From Leptobrachium leishanense (taxonomy: Eukaryota; Chordata; Amphibia; Anura; Megophryidae): a stretch of DNA of 64,000 nucleotides. The stretch is from the NCBI GenBank assembly GCA_009667805.1, contig CM019067.1:159359049-159423048 (forward strand). Direction: 5' to 3'. Under the pieces are notes generated by a model, which was not told the origin of the DNA, made no database searches, and worked only from the letters and a program-made list of their open reading frames with translations. Position numbers and translations under genes: made by a program. Numbering within the stretch: the first letter of the stretch is position 1; each line of letters starts with the position of its first letter. Below are positions 46,610 through 59,989 of the stretch, piece after piece.

Positions 46610-47345
46610 CATTATTGTCCTCTATTTTTATAGCGCCACATATTCCACAGCGCTTTACAAGGTCAGTGTACAAGGAGTTGATACATTGGAATACCACACA
46701 TGGATGATATGGCCTGATTCAGGGGGGCCCTGTTCCCAAGGGAACTTAGGCTGGGGTCAGACGAGCGTAGTGTTCACGTCCGTGATTGCGCCTAAAAGTA
46801 CGTCTGTGATAGCATGAAAGAAAGTCCATTGGAGCCTGTTACACAAAGTACGTCCGCACTGAACTGCGGACGCACCACGGCCGCGGCAAACGGACGCAAG
46901 GCAGGCAAGAACGTACAACCCCTAGAACGGCCGCACTAAGTGCGCTGCGTCCGCAACGTCTGCATAGCTTTGTGTGTGAGTGATGGAACGTGGTCAGACG
47001 GACTGCATTTATACGTCCAGCATTTTTCACGGACAAAATGGTTTTGCTTTTTAATTTATTTTCCCTCCTACATCCGTCAAAATATATACGTCAGTGAAAA
47101 AAACAGACTGTCTGGCCACTACTGCGTCTTCCGTACTAACGTACGTCCGTGTGCACGGACGTACAGTCCGTAGAAATCACGCTCGTCTGACCCTAGCCTT
47201 ATAATCTATGAGATGTACAAGTATTTTGTGAGGTAGGCGCATCCATATCGTTGGGTGTCCTGCCCAAAGACACTCGCTGGTGGCGTCTTCTGAGTGGGAT
47301 CGGGTCGTCTTTCCATGATTGTAGGTCAGCGACCTGGTGGTTGAG
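46610..47345 (-). mobile_element. L2-type LINE 3' end split by a MITE
   Basis: TTTTTATAGCGCCACATATTCC and ACAGCGCTTTACAAGG on the left; GTGAGGTAGGCGCATCC, TGTCCTGCCCAAAGACACTCGC and GGTCAGCGACCTGGTGGTTGAG on the right. A Harbinger-like MITE lies between GGGAAC-TTA and TTA-TAATCTATGAG. It is the same tail type as 4090-4550. Confidence 0.75.
46749..47198. mobile_element. Harbinger-like MITE, 450 bp
   Basis: Ends GGCTGGGGTCAGACGAGCG and, as reverse complement, GGCTAGGGTCAGACGAGCG; TTA target duplication at 46746-46748 and 47199-47201. It is the reverse orientation of the copy at 18005-18450 and is very similar over its length (TGATAGCATGAAAGAAAG; CTGCGGACGCAC; CGTCCAGCATTTTTCAC). Confidence 0.95.
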
Positions 47346-49378
47346 CACTAATTATGAAATAGAGACTTATATTTTTATATGGACACACTTATAAAATGCC
47401 AAACAGACCTAAACAAAATCTAGTTTTAATCAAGACAGTATGACTATGACAATTTCCTATTTAGGGAGGTTATAATTTCTTATTTTGGTAGTCGTTGGGA
47501 TACTTTAGCATTGCTTTTCTGGTCCTCCGTGTATTTCAAATTCTTCCCTTTAATTTCAACTGGATTGTGTATTTATTTTCATATATCCAATAATCGAATC
47601 CACAATACCTAAAGATAATGATTTCTAGTAGTTCTTTTTTCAGCCATCTTGATGAATAACCTTTGGTTCTTGAAGTATGATGGTCTGCGTCAAGTAAAGT
47701 TCAAAATTGGTCCAAAAAAAGTTTTATGTCCAGATCATGGGCTAAATAACCACTGGTGACAATACTATTGGGGTGTCTGATTCTTATTTTTGAGACCTTT
47801 GTGTTCTCTAGGCTACTGGTGGAAAATCAGGATCCTGTGCCTTTTGCGTGGTACAATGCATGCCCTCCCGCTTTTTTAAAATTTACAGCTGGATTTTTAG
47901 TTGTCTATTTCTTTTGAATTTTATTGATGGAGTAAAAAAAAAAAAATCTTAAGATTTATAAACCATTGTCGAAAATTCCTGTTTTGATTGATGTCCCTGT
48001 TTATGTGCTCGACAACCTTTTTTTTTCTTTACCTACATCTTTAACTTTATCTATAGACTTATTAGATAATCTGGCAACAGTTCTGTAACCTATACATTCT
48101 TCTTTCTCTATATCATGTATTGAGCCCTCGTTAGTTTATATCAAAGTCTCCAACTCATTAGAGTACTTTCCCCAGAGATCTGTAATTGGAATGTTCTTCC
48201 GTCTTGGATAGAATGGGACAGGGAAGGGGCAAAGCTACAAACCCACTGGAGATCATGTTTCCTCCAATGGTGATCTGGACCAGAGTGTGATTAAACATAT
48301 GTCCCTGTGTAATTAACCAAGGGTCTCCAATTTTCTTGTTATCATTGCTGATGCAAATAAGTGACATAGGTGGAACTGTCAGTGGTACCTAGAGATGTCA
48401 AGGAACAAGGCAACCTCACTGCACTTCACTTCTATCCAGAGGGATTTTAGCCAAACTCATGGTAATAAGCTTGGTCCTTCTTCGAATTTATAATTCTTTG
48501 TGCATCTAACAAGAGCCGATCGTCAAGAAAGAAAATCTACTGAAGTGCTTAATACAAATAGCCCAGGGAGTATTGGTTTTATACAGCGAGTCTAGTTCTA
48601 GATTAAAACTAAAGTGTAAAACAGGAGTCTTTGAAAAAATAGATTTAACAGTATATGTGCTTGGATATTGAAACACATTTGCCGTCAATACTAAGCAGAG
48701 GATCTGAGAATAATAAATCACTTTACGTGAGCTCTTTAACACAAGCCCGCTTGTTTCTGGTAATGTTTTTTTTACTCGGCGCGTAATGCTGTTATTGACA
48801 CAATGCCTGGTTTCCAGCGTTAATGAATACATTACAATTCTCCTGCACGTTTCAGTGACTGGACCACAATGTCTGTAACAAGCACATCTTCAAGTGAATG
48901 AGGCTTTCCACATATTGACATTGAACAAGAACTCCCCACCAGCTCGTCATGAGCTGATTTACCATGATGCGTTTGGTGCTACCCATGTCCATCTCTTAAG
49001 GAAGTAATGTCGCAGGTGTCACTTTAAAAAAAAATATATAGTCTTGATATAGTTTTTGTTTAATATACTTTTATTACTAGCTACCATTTCACAACACGGA
49101 GAATACTCTGGGAAGAATAGATGTTTTACAGCATCTCACCTTTTTTTTTTCCCGCCTAAAGATCTTGCAGTTTTACAGTATTGATTGCCAGCTAATGTCT
49201 GATGACTACAGTCTGTATTTGCTCTAGTACAGTTCTATTACAAGAAATGGATTTATAATGAATAATTCCTTCCCTGTGGGGGATCTGATTAGGAGTATGG
49301 ATTGGCGACCCACAGTAATCTATCTATCTATTGATGTCATTTACTTTTCGTTTAATTTTCATTCTGCTTTTATTACAG

Positions 49379-49478
49379 TGTCCACCTGTACTACCTGTTT
49401 CCCACTTTGGAAGAAGGAGGATTAGCCACGTATCGGACTGCTATTGTGCAGAACCAGCATCTCGCTTTGCTTGCCAAG
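49379..49478 (+). CDS. DROSHA: DROSHA coding exon (RNase III domain a, continued)
   Basis: A 100-base exon between TTTTATTACAG and GTACCA. The first base completes a serine codon; then come 33 codons beginning VHLYYLFPTLEEGG and ending NQHLALLAK, leaving phase 0. Compared with human DROSHA as I recall it, there are two conservative changes (threonine in FPTLEE, leucine in HLALLAK). The preceding intron is 27.9 kb. The next expected exon, beginning with the KLELDRF-type segment, was not found in the remaining 14.5 kb. Open frame continues past the donor for about 20 codons; this is intron. Confidence 0.97.
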
Positions 49479-51174
49479 GTACCAGACCTTTAATGTGTTG
49501 CTGTAAGCCTGTTCGTTTTATATTTCCTTGTATTTTATTTTAGATGTTTTTGTTTTAAATGATTCTTCCTCTCCTTCAGTCTTCCATTTGACTCCCTTCT
49601 GTTCTCCACACTCTATTATTCACTCAGCATAATGACAGCTGCTACTCCATTGTATCCGTCAGCTCTATTTACTGCCTGAAAGGCAACATTTCACATCCAA
49701 GATATTTAATATCTGCAGATTCTTTTCAAAGTGGCTTCATCTACATTTTAGTGCTTTTTTCGCGATCGAGGTGCTTGCTAAATGAAAGGCTGGAGGAAGA
49801 GAAATGTAAAGTTAAATCCTCACTTAAGAAGTATTTCAATCAGTCATTCGCCTTTTCCGATATTCTTCCTAGCCCATATTCTGTTCATTACTTCTATCTG
49901 TGCCTGAAACATCCATACTTATTTCTAAGCTCTCACTGATTAACCTCCTGAGCACTGCTAGTCAGTGTGGGTAAAAAAAAGGAATATATGACAGACTTTA
50001 GTCTAAATCTGCTTAATCTTATGGGAACACATTTTATATATTATTAAAGTGAAATGATCTTACACGCACACTGTATATATGTTCATTTGCGTATTGCTTA
50101 TTTTTTTTGTGTGAATAGATCTATATGTAAAAGAGAATTAAAAGGTAAATTCTCCTTCAGTAGTTAACACGATTTTGCTCAATTAAACTTAATCAATATT
50201 CTAGTTCAGTTTTGAGCTATACTTTAAACGCACATGAAAGGTATTTAAAAGCTGTAAGGTGATGCTGATAAAACTTCCTTTACCATGACTGTCACTCCCA
50301 TCCATGCAACTCCACCATTAGAACTGACTTTGACCAGCAAAGAAACCTACACTATATACTAAAGTTACTTATGTGCAAAACCCTCAATACGTTAGAATTG
50401 GCACACCTATCTTTTCTCAGGGGCTCGTTTTGGTGAGTTAAGGCAAATTACTTTTTACACCTCAACTAAATAATTACACGGCAATCCTACTATGGCATAA
50501 TTTTCCTTGTAACACATTCGCACCGTCATATCATATATCCTGAGAATAGTTTATTGATAGTCAACTGTTCATATAGTACTTAAAGGGCCATCCTAAAGTT
50601 AAAAAGGAGTGTGTTTCAAGAACAAACAGAAAACTTAAATTTGAATCCTTCCCAACACACACCTTACCCCTGTTATAACCCTAGAGTGTTCGCTCACCCC
50701 TTAATCCGATGCTAGGTCTCAGTCGCACTGGTCTGGATATGACAGCCTCTGCTACTTTCTATGACCACAAGCTATCTACAAACTGTCTCAGGCAGCCAGC
50801 CAATCCGAGGTTTCTCAATGAAAGTCTCATGAAAGTGTTGAGGGGTAATGGTTAATCAAGAATGCACAGGGCATAGAATACTGATCGTGATCATAACGTC
50901 GCACCTAAAACAACTTTAGCTTTTTTGAAAGAGCATAAAATTTTGGCATGTTCAACTTGAAAGCAGTGTATTCTGAGAAGATTTAATTGGGGCATGCATA
51001 TGGACCATGCTACAAATGGTTTTCCTGTTTAGGCCTACTACAAATACAGCATGTTAGTATGTATTAATCCGTTAAGACAGTAAATTGCAAGATGGTAACA
51101 CCTTCATCAATGGACCTGATGGAAGTACAGGTGTAATCTCTCAATAAGTAATGAAATATGTCAGGGATCTTATA

Positions 51175-51580
51175 TTTATTTATTTGCAAATTATTTTACC
51201 AGGAAGGATACATTGAGATTTCTCTCGTTATCAAGTATGTCCTGGGTTCAAGAACATTGAAATGTTACAGTCGTTACAGAAATAAAAAGTAATAAATGCA
51301 AGATATTAAAAAACAAAACACAAATATACAGATTAACACAGAAAATGAATATGTAGGAAATATAGTCACTATGTTACATGTTTACAGGTGCATTCTGTAT
51401 CGAGGAATGTTAATAGGGAGCTCTTGAGTGACTTAAGACTGGGGGAAGATTTGATGGCGTCTGGGAGATTATTCCATAACTGCGGTGCACTGTAGGAAAA
51501 TGAGGATCGAGCCACTTTCTTTTTGTATTGTGGTATTGCAAGTAAGGTGCAGGTCCTGGATCGGAGGTTTAGAGGTTATA
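51175..51580 (-). pseudogene. CR1/L2-type LINE ORF2 C-terminus
   Basis: TTATTTATTTGCAAATTATTTTACCAGG begins the 3' tail (in two blocks), followed on the - strand by ORF2 end residues SSFSYSAPQLWNNLPDAIKSS and SLKSLKSSLLTF. Strongly similar to 29946-30535. It is truncated at its 5' side near 51575 (GGATCGGAGGTTTAGAGG). Confidence 0.85.
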
Positions 51581-54125
51581 TATTAATAGCCTAATGGTAT
51601 ATCACATGAAAAGGGTTTTTTATTTCTGACGGGTCCATTTTAAATCTTTACTCACCTTCCATAATTAAGAATACTAACCCCGCATCAAGACCACATTTGC
51701 TTCAGGGTGCTTCTTATATGAATATGTTTTTGGGAACAACAGTAGAGCTAACAGCATCTTAACAGCTACTGTAGAAAAACGGTCCTCCACAAAGGTGTTC
51801 AAACACTGGAACTTTTTCTTAGATCATAACATAGATGATGTTGTTACCATATTTAGTGTTGGAACTCAAGATCATGCTCTTAGAAGTCTGTAACATTGTA
51901 CTGAGGCAATATCAGGGTATCCTAATGCTTTACAATATAGCTTCCTAGGTGGTAGCGGAGATGCTGACTTAGCTACTGGATGACACAAACCATATACTCT
52001 CCGTTTCCTCTTAGTATGACCTTGCATAGGTTTACAGTCTTACATCAAAAATAGATTTGCCTTTGACCTCTATCCATACCTGTCTTCCATTGTGTCTGTA
52101 TTACCTCTGAAGCAGATATCATGTAATGCTGCTCCTTTGAAGTTTCCTAGTTAGCATATCAGTCATGTTCCAAAAAACGATATCTAAGAAGCTGTCTGTT
52201 TGCCCTTAGGTGACAGCTTCTCATTCCAATATGTCACAGTTTAGGATAATCTCCAGTGAAATAATAGGCACAATTAACAAACTCCTCTCTTTGTAGACAT
52301 TCAGACATACACAGGTTTATTTTCGTGTGTTTTGATTTATAATGCAGATGGTTGCAAAAAGTAGCATAATATAAATTTCCATGGGAATCGACTTCGTTTT
52401 CAAAATGTCGATGTTCCGTGAGCACGTTCATTCTGCCCAAAGCTTTCATTGTAGAACATATTTGTTAGCTGTACCCAGAGGAGCATAGGATTTATATTTA
52501 TGTGTAGATTTTTCTTTGGCCCATCAAAAATCCTTTTGCCATTTGACTTGGAATGGCCTGTGTCTTCCTGCTGCATTGGCATGAAAAAGAATAATGAGCG
52601 TTATACAGTAATCTGTCCTAAGTTTAGATTCATTATTGAACTTAAATGGGCACTCTAGCCGCCATGACCATTTTATTTAAGTGTTCGTGTTGAGCTGAGT
52701 GCCCCCCTTCTCCTCAGGTGTCCTTGAAGGGCTTCTCTCTTCCCAGAATGCTGTCAGTCAGCTCATGTAGAGCTGCATCTTCATGATTGTGAGAGGTACA
52801 AGCAGTCTTTTAGGTGACAATCTCATGATATGGGACAGGGTGATATAAGGTAGAATAAAATATGATCCAAAGAAGGAGCATGGAACACTAAAAAAAAATT
52901 GTTCTGTTGCACAGAAATTGGTGACAACTTAAAAGAAGATAAGCGCTGTTTTTAATACAGTGAAAAATTTGTTTCTGCAATTGGCCATGGTACTTGAAAG
53001 ACATTATATTAGAATGAGGAGTGGAAGTTAGTAATATGAACCCGGGCGGCATGGGAGAGATCAGTGGAGGGTAGGAATATAATGGTGTCATCAGCGTTTC
53101 GCTTACACTGAGACACAAAAGAACACATTAGTTTTCAAAGATAGCACAAGGAGCCTTAAAGCGGTTCCAAACATGATATGTTATGCAGAAGAAGTGCCAG
53201 AAAAGAATATACTGATGGATTGTAGGGAGAGAAAAGAGCATTGAAAGACTGCATCCTGAAGACGGATGTTGTGAAGGGTCAGAAGAAGGAGCATGTGGTC
53301 AGTGGAGCTCCCTCTAGCTTTGTGCCCTCCTGTCTCATGTAAAGTAATCAAGTTTATGTATCTTCTGCAGGAATTCTCCTTCCACTCGTGTAGATAATGT
53401 ACTCTATCGATTGTGTCATTTTACCACCACCCCGTTTCCCATATAAACTGGTCCCCACTTCAAATTAAAGATCATTATTTTTCGCTGCACTAAGTCATGT
53501 TTGGGAAGAGCTAGCAGGCATTCTACAGCACTCCCTCAAGTTCTGGCTGATGGTCGTGAAGATAGGAAAGCTGCTGCAGGTCTGCTTTACTTGGGAGAAG
53601 GGACGGACAGTGTACCAGGTCAGGGTCTGGTCCTCAAGCTGGAGACCAGTCACCCACACAGATCCTGTTTCAGTCAACAATGTCAAAATCAGCCGGGGTA
53701 TTTTAGATATGAATAATACTCACTTTGAAGAAACAAAGACTGACCTCAAATGACAGGAATCGTTTTGAAAAAGCCTGTGAAAATAGTAAAAGTCGAAATA
53801 CGGGATAAGGTTCAAGTGGATAGTTGGTTGAGAATTTAAACATACCTTCTCTTGAGTGATGGGGAATTGTTTACAGTAGAGCAACACAAACCATGCCAGG
53901 TGGAGGTTTCTTTACTGATCTAACCTTTAGTCTGAATTATGTAACTTACGTAACTTGGAAAGTCTTTGACCTTGACGTGGCTGCAGCAATGCAAAGGCAA
54001 ATTCACTAAGCATTGACGATCACTGAGCAGTCGCCATACATTCGGCTGTTTGTGCTTCACTTACATTATGTAGAGCCAGTTCCCCTTTTTGTGTCTAGCC
54101 AACCTTTCAGCCTGACATAACAATT

Positions 54126-54897
54126 ATGTACCCAAACAATAAAAGAAAATGTGGGGTCGAAAGGCGCTATGGACCGTGGGTACATGATACTCCTCGCTGC
54201 CCGTAAGGTATGTTTGATACCAAAAACACAAAAGATAATACGAAAAAAAGAGCCCTTTAGGTGCGTGGAGTATAACACTGTCGGAAAATTTACCGAAAAT
54301 TCAAATAGATGCACAATACATTAATGTGTGAGGGCATAAAACATAGGTTATATATGTGGGAGTTTATTTACTCCAACAGTTCAAACTGTCCTCAATGCCT
54401 CAATGTTTTCATGCGCTTTATAGAGGTCTATGCGCAAAGATCAAAAATTTCTTCAGCAATCCTCTTAATTGTCCACAGTGATCCTCTGTGTTTAAAAGGA
54501 TCCTCTATATAGAGCAGACTCAGCGGGACTTCTGGAGAGTCTATGAAGAAATAAAAGAGAGGGCCATTGCGCAGTATGCAACAGTAGTCGCCCCTGTCAT
54601 TTCTCCTAGGTGTACTTACAGACTCTGGAGCCCCTATCCCGGCTTTGAGGTGATCCCGCTTATAGGGTGTTTTTATGGCAACCCTTTGCCCTCTCAGGAT
54701 TTCTCCGTTGACTTGATCAAATCGTCGCCGGTAAAAGGAAAAAAAAAAAGGCCGCCTTCTGGTAGATTGGAGAAAGATTTATTCTTGTATAAATAATATC
54801 ATAAAATAAAGGTAAAAAGCACTAATCGTGCTTACTAAAACACGTTTCGCCGAATAGTCGGCTTCATCAGTCAGTGGTACCCAATGTACCCAAACAA
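54126..54897 (-). mobile_element. Penelope-like insertion with 14-bp duplication
   Basis: A 744-base insert (54140-54883) lies between two copies of ATGTACCCAAACAA (54126-54139 and 54884-54897). A long, perfect target duplication points to retrotransposition. On the - strand the insert begins within about 12 bases with a hammerhead-like core (next entry). The + strand ORF at 54488-54796 has no recognised motif and no reverse transcriptase is seen, so the copy is non-autonomous or truncated. Penelope-like is inferred from the ribozyme core. Confidence 0.65.
54820..54876 (-). ncRNA. Hammerhead-ribozyme-like motif
   Basis: On the - strand: CACT, GA, CTGATGA (54870-54864), a stem II GCCGA-loop-TCGGC, GAAA(C) (54848-54844), stem III CGTG-loop-CACG (54844-54841 with 54830-54827), then ATT and AGTG, which pairs with the first CACT as a short stem I. 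Both catalytic strands and three possible stems are present. The base expected to be U beside the cleavage site (NUH) reads A unless one base is bulged, so this copy may not cut. Confidence 0.55.
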
Positions 54898-55214
54898 CCT
54901 TCAACTATGTTGTTGTTGACTCGAAGGAAATTAGCCTAGTTTTTTTCTCCTGAGGCCATCCAAACTTTCACTAAACAAATCATGCTATCCCAGGTGTTAG
55001 TGAATATACCCCAAAGTAGAAGATGTCATAGATGTGTCTGTGACTATACGAAGATAAGTGATATTGAAGAAAGTAATACATGTTTATTTACAGTTACAAG
55101 TATTTTGTTAGATAGTTGTCCTATGGGAGTGAAGCGCAGAATGTCTCATGTGAAGAGAGAAGAATTCCACACTATAGAGACATCCTTTGGGTATAGTGTT
55201 TTTGGAGTTTTTTT

Positions 55215-55247
55215 ATATATATATATATAAATATATATATATATATG
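55215..55247. repeat. TA microsatellite
   Basis: Two runs of TATATA separated by AA. It is simple sequence in the intron. Confidence 0.9.
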
Positions 55248-57099
55248 CCGGGGGTTAATATATGTCTATTTTGATATGTGGTATGTCCTTGTTTAAGATC
55301 TTATCTGGAGCGACAGCAAGAACAGAGCTGATAGAGGTGGTTGCTAATGTAAGACAGGAGGGTGAAGTTTTTGACAAAAGTGATCAGTGGAGATTGTGTG
55401 CAATTCATTTGAACTATGGCACTTCTTATGCCGAGATCTTTTTTGCCGAGTCTGAGGAGCATTGAGAGATATTTTTAATATTTTGGAGCTGCTTTCGGCT
55501 TGTGAAAAACAACTTGATTATGTGAGTATTTGAAAGGTTGAACATGATGGAAATGAGTCATTATTCCATTTTAAGTGAATATATTTTATATAAATGATAG
55601 GTATTACTTAAAGGACGCTTAGAAAAAAAATCTTAATGTCAGATCCACAAGTTTTAATACTTTAGTGTCTTTTTTTTTTTTTCCCCTTCTTGTTCATTGC
55701 AATATTTACGTGCATTACGCTTTCATTCCTTTTTTTTTGTGCTGCATATGAACTCTGAAATATCAAACCAATAAAGAAACATACAAAGACAGATTCTGGA
55801 AGTCATTGTCTTAAATTACCAGCCCAAGAGCCCAATTTTCTACAATTAAGTTAGCGATGGCATTTCAGATTCAAGTAATATTCCATAAAGCACTTGAACT
55901 TTGGCTTTGTGGCAAATCATGTCACCTACAGCTTCTTTGTTATTTATACAGATGTGAAGAATCTTTGTAATGGAGTGTAGGTTTTCTTTTTTTATTCATG
56001 TATGTCAGCATCCGTGTAGTGTTCTGCAGGCTTTAATAATCAGTATGCAGGTTGATTGGTTAACACAGAAGTAGGTAAATTGAAGGGTACCGGTAATTAT
56101 TTTTCCTTCCCATCACATATTGTTTGAATTGTGTTTTATTTATTATCCTTTTGTTAGCTTTCAACTTTGTACAAATAGTTATTTTGTTTTATTGAAAATA
56201 ATTCAGTTTTACATCTTTTTACCTGTTACTGGACACCACAGTACACCATTTAAAGCTTGGTAAACACCAGATAATGCATTGTGTTTCTGTTTTGGAAGAT
56301 CAATAACGATGACCCTAATACAGACCTTACTATGCTTGTGTTTTATGTGTTGCTGAAGCAAAATAGTCTGTTATTCTGGTAAAGACCATTTTACTTAAAA
56401 TGTCAACTCGTTGACCTACACTATGCCATTACATTGCCACATCGCTATTCCTACTGAGCCATGGGGGCTCTGTTTAAGGTACATGGTGGTTGCAGAATGT
56501 TTTGCCTCAGTCTGGAATTTGATCTAATATACAATCTCAAGGTCTATAACTGCTATATATACCTGTCAAGTTATTGCATTCTGTAATTCTTATATAGCGG
56601 AAAAATATTGGTAGTGATTACTACGATCAAGTGCTCCAAAATCCAAAAAAACTTTGAGCACTGACATGAATTCCGCATGTGGAAATTCCCACATCTGTCT
56701 TCATGTGTCGGGGGGCAAAAGTATTAAAAACAATGTAAAAAATGACCTTCAGGCTTTGTGTCTAAAGTGCATACATGTAGTTTTTGTTTAGACTTGGGTT
56801 CCATCCCCTAGATACCTCAATAATTAGGCATAAGAATAAGGGATACCCAACCTGTAGTCTGTTTATTCAAATCTTGGCTAGCGTCCGGGAAAGTATACGT
56901 CACCATTGGACCCTGTTACATTTCTCACTGTGAAGATGTTGCACCATTACTGGAATATAGCAGGATGCTTTTCTGGACGATAGCCGAGTTTTAGTAGTTC
57001 TCGCTACTCCATGGTGTTCATAGTCTATATTGTTCTCACATGTAACCGTTACAGAATGAATTAACTACGGCAATTATAAATTATCAATATTCACTTATT

Positions 57100-57620
57100 T
57101 TTATACCATTAGACTTTTATATTATCTTTTTTGCATTTCTTGTAAACCTCTTCACTACCAAGTCGTTTTCCAGAAAACCATTGCCTGGACCCATTAGACG
57201 TATGGAAAAAACACTTTCCAGTGCAGAGATGGTCGGCATGGGTTCCCTTCATACATTAATTTTAGAGATGGTAAATTCATTTGACAGAAAGGGGGCTCCC
57301 TGCTGGCCAGAAAAGCAATACTACCTGTATAGTAATACAACTGGACTTCCAGATCTCTATTAAAGAATGGAAGAACATCAAGCTGTCTATCAAACAGCTT
57401 CAGCACCTTGGCAGACAAGTCCCAGGTGCTGAGTATTTGAGGGCACATTCTGTACCTCATTTGCAATTCAATTTCATTTGCAGTAAACAAAACTCATTTG
57501 CGTTGCACCCAAATCTGTCCAGATTGAGTTTGCTCGATGTTGGGCACCTGCAGGAGCTTTTCGAAGGTACAGAATACTCAGGGAATTGGCTACATTTAGG
57601 CACTTACTATTAAGTTATAT
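57100..57620. other. Unexplained segment with overlapping open frames
   Basis: Open frames of 110 codons (+, 57281-57613) and 98 codons (-, 57194-57490) overlap. The - strand frame includes ELQMRYRMCPQIL and TGSIAFLASREPP. I recognise no family in either, and no splice-site pattern or start context argues for a real exon. Confidence 0.3.
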
Positions 57621-57732
57621 ATTAGCATAATTTTCTATATAGTTTGGTTTTCTATCACATTGTGTAAGTAAGAAAGGTTAAGCCTGTTAAACAGAATTGT
57701 GTAAACTGAGTACAATGATTTAATATTCAAGT

Positions 57733-58250
57733 TGTCAGGTCTTGGAACTTACCCTGCTGCTCGTCCCTGTGGCTCCAGCATTTCTCAGCACCGCCGCAGT
57801 TGGAACTCTCAGGCTGCGGTCTCCTGTGCCTCAAACACCTCCTTGGCTGCCATCCTGTTGCCTGTTACTCGAGGCCGCGTGGGACCCTGCAGGCTTTTAA
57901 GACCTTCACATAACAGGCCCACTTTGACATCAGCAGCCCATGCGCTGCGTGGGGGGGGTTAGAGCCTCCAGGACCGCACTATATAGACCCAGACCGTACA
58001 CTGTTTAGACACTCTAGTGTAGCGTCTTTTCCCTGGTATATGTACTCGTTCTACTGTCTGCTTCCCTGGTATATTATCCCTTCTCTTACCAACTGTCTAC
58101 ACCTGTCTGCTGCCTGCCATCAACCTTGGCTATCCATTAATGCTTCTTTTGCTGCATCCTTGCGTACTACGCTATGTCTTCTGCATACTGAGGCCTGTCT
58201 CGTGGTATATAAACCAAATTACGAGGCTATACATAAATATAGAATGGTAT
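57733..58250 (+). mobile_element. LTR-like segment
   Basis: Begins TGTCAGGTCTTGG, is GC-rich with CGAGGCCGCGTGGG, has a TATATAGACCC box near 57980, then pyrimidine-rich sequence with CTGTCTGCTGCCTGCC. This layout resembles gypsy-type LTRs of amphibians and fish. The 3' end and target duplication could not be fixed, and no internal genes follow. Confidence 0.4.
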
Positions 58251-58324
58251 AGAATACTCAAAAAATATAGGAGCCAGTGAAAAGTGGAGTGCCAAGACTA
58301 TCCCCCTCACTAGATTCACATTAT

Positions 58325-58855
58325 TATTATTGTCATCATTTATATAGCTCCAACAGTTTCCACAGCGCTTTACAATAACCAAAGGGAACGAGATACCGAT
58401 AAATTGACATAGGATGGAAACAAGGGGTGTAGAGGGCCCTGCTCATAGGAGCTTACACTCTAGAGGGATTTGGTTTGAGGAAGACAACGGGAGTTTTACT
58501 GGACGGCAGGATCATTAGTGCCAGTGGTTTGGTAATGGTGGGGCCATAGAAGCCGCTTCAATCATGTGTGAGTAGATGAGCAGAGGGAGGAGTTGCGTCA
58601 GTGACATGGTTTGCTAATCTGAAGAGATGGGTTTTGAGGGATTTCTTGAAGGCCTGATGATCAGGGGAAAGTTTGATAGGGCGAGGCAAGTCATTCCACA
58701 AGACCGGAGCTGCCCTTGAGAAGTCTTTGAGGCGAGAGTTGGCAATGTGGGTGTAGACAGAGGACATGTGGAGATTGCCCGCCGACCGGAGGTGTCTACA
58801 CTTTGAATGTGATGGATAGCAAAAGAATCAATGTTGCAATTCAGCATCACCTGGG
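58325..58855 (-). pseudogene. L2 LINE ORF2 C-terminus and 3' end
   Basis: The 3' end reads on the + strand as ATATAGCTCCAACAGTTTCC and CAGCGCTTTACAATAACC, GGAGCTTACACTCTAGAGGG. On the - strand 58767-58558 encodes ANSRLKDFSRAAPVLWNDLP and AFKKSLKTHLFRLAN, the conserved ORF2 end. It is 5'-truncated near 58855. Confidence 0.88.
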
Positions 58856-59989
58856 GGTGTCAGACTTTTCTTGAACAGCTCAGTTATCCCATTTCAGTAG
58901 ACCATTTACGGTCTGCTTTATTGCAATGCCTTTTTAATATGCATATACTCAGTGGTTCGCCTCTGTCTATCTCTGTTCTATCTTATATTTCTGTTTGTGT
59001 GTATACATAAATCAAAGGTCAAGACACGGTAATAGTACAAATATATAGGTATACATATTGCATTGTTGCTATGTTTGTATCTTGCCCTGTGAAATATGGA
59101 GGCTCATTTACATACATTGCAATAAGATTCACAGCACCTCCGTGCAATCTGAAGTAATACAGTTCATAAAAGCCCTCTGCATTCATTTAACTGGCCCCTA
59201 TGTGGTTTTTACACATGATGCTGTGTAGATTATATTACTGCCAATGTGTTAATCTAAGAACGGGTGCCATTTACAATATGCTTAATTTGTTTCCACGTGT
59301 AAAATTGCACTGAAAGCTCATGAATGATTTTAATCTTCTTAGCAATGAAAAGGACTGCAAAGCCGCCTTATAAATTGCCTCGAAGACCATTTCTTCACAT
59401 ATACGTTTTATGTGTGTGGGAGGTGATACCTGTTCCTTTTCATGTGTATTCCAGAATCGATGCACATGAATAGCAAGAAGACATTTCTGTATCAGATTTT
59501 CAATAATTTGTATAAATGCATGCATATATTGCCATTTATATTTAGCAATAACATAATTTTTGAAAGTTAGATTTCAGATCGCTGATCGGAAATGTGATCA
59601 TTTAATGGTTAGGTGTCAGAGTAGTGGACACGTTCCTTTCAGGTTTTTTTTACTTACTAATGGCATGTATGTCAATAACCTGAAGAGGTTCAAAAGGAGT
59701 AAAAAAAATGCGAGTACTGGTGTCATGTGATGGCAAGTCATTAAGAGCCCCAGCGTCTCTGTTAATATATCAGAACCCTTTCGGTAGTCTGGTCATCTTT
59801 GACAAACGTTTGGTCCCATGGACTCCCCTGTGCTTTCTTCATGAAGCGAAATAGAAAATGCGTGCAAATTTTAATCAGAGTGGCAGAGCGATTTGTCATT
59901 TCTCAGAAGGCAATAAAGAAATATATATATATTCTTGTGCTTTGAAGTCTTCAGTAGTCGTTTATGAGGTGCAAAGTGGAAAGGAAGGT

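Noticed and set aside
49331..49543. 70-codon ORF over the fourth exon
   Set aside because: It is in the wrong frame relative to DROSHA; the real exon frame begins with the base at 49379 completing a serine codon.
53501..53753. Host exon suggested by overlapping 60-70 codon frames
   Set aside because: No family match, no convincing splice pair, and frames on both strands.
55215..55247. Regulatory TATA box
   Set aside because: It is a plain TA microsatellite with no promoter context.
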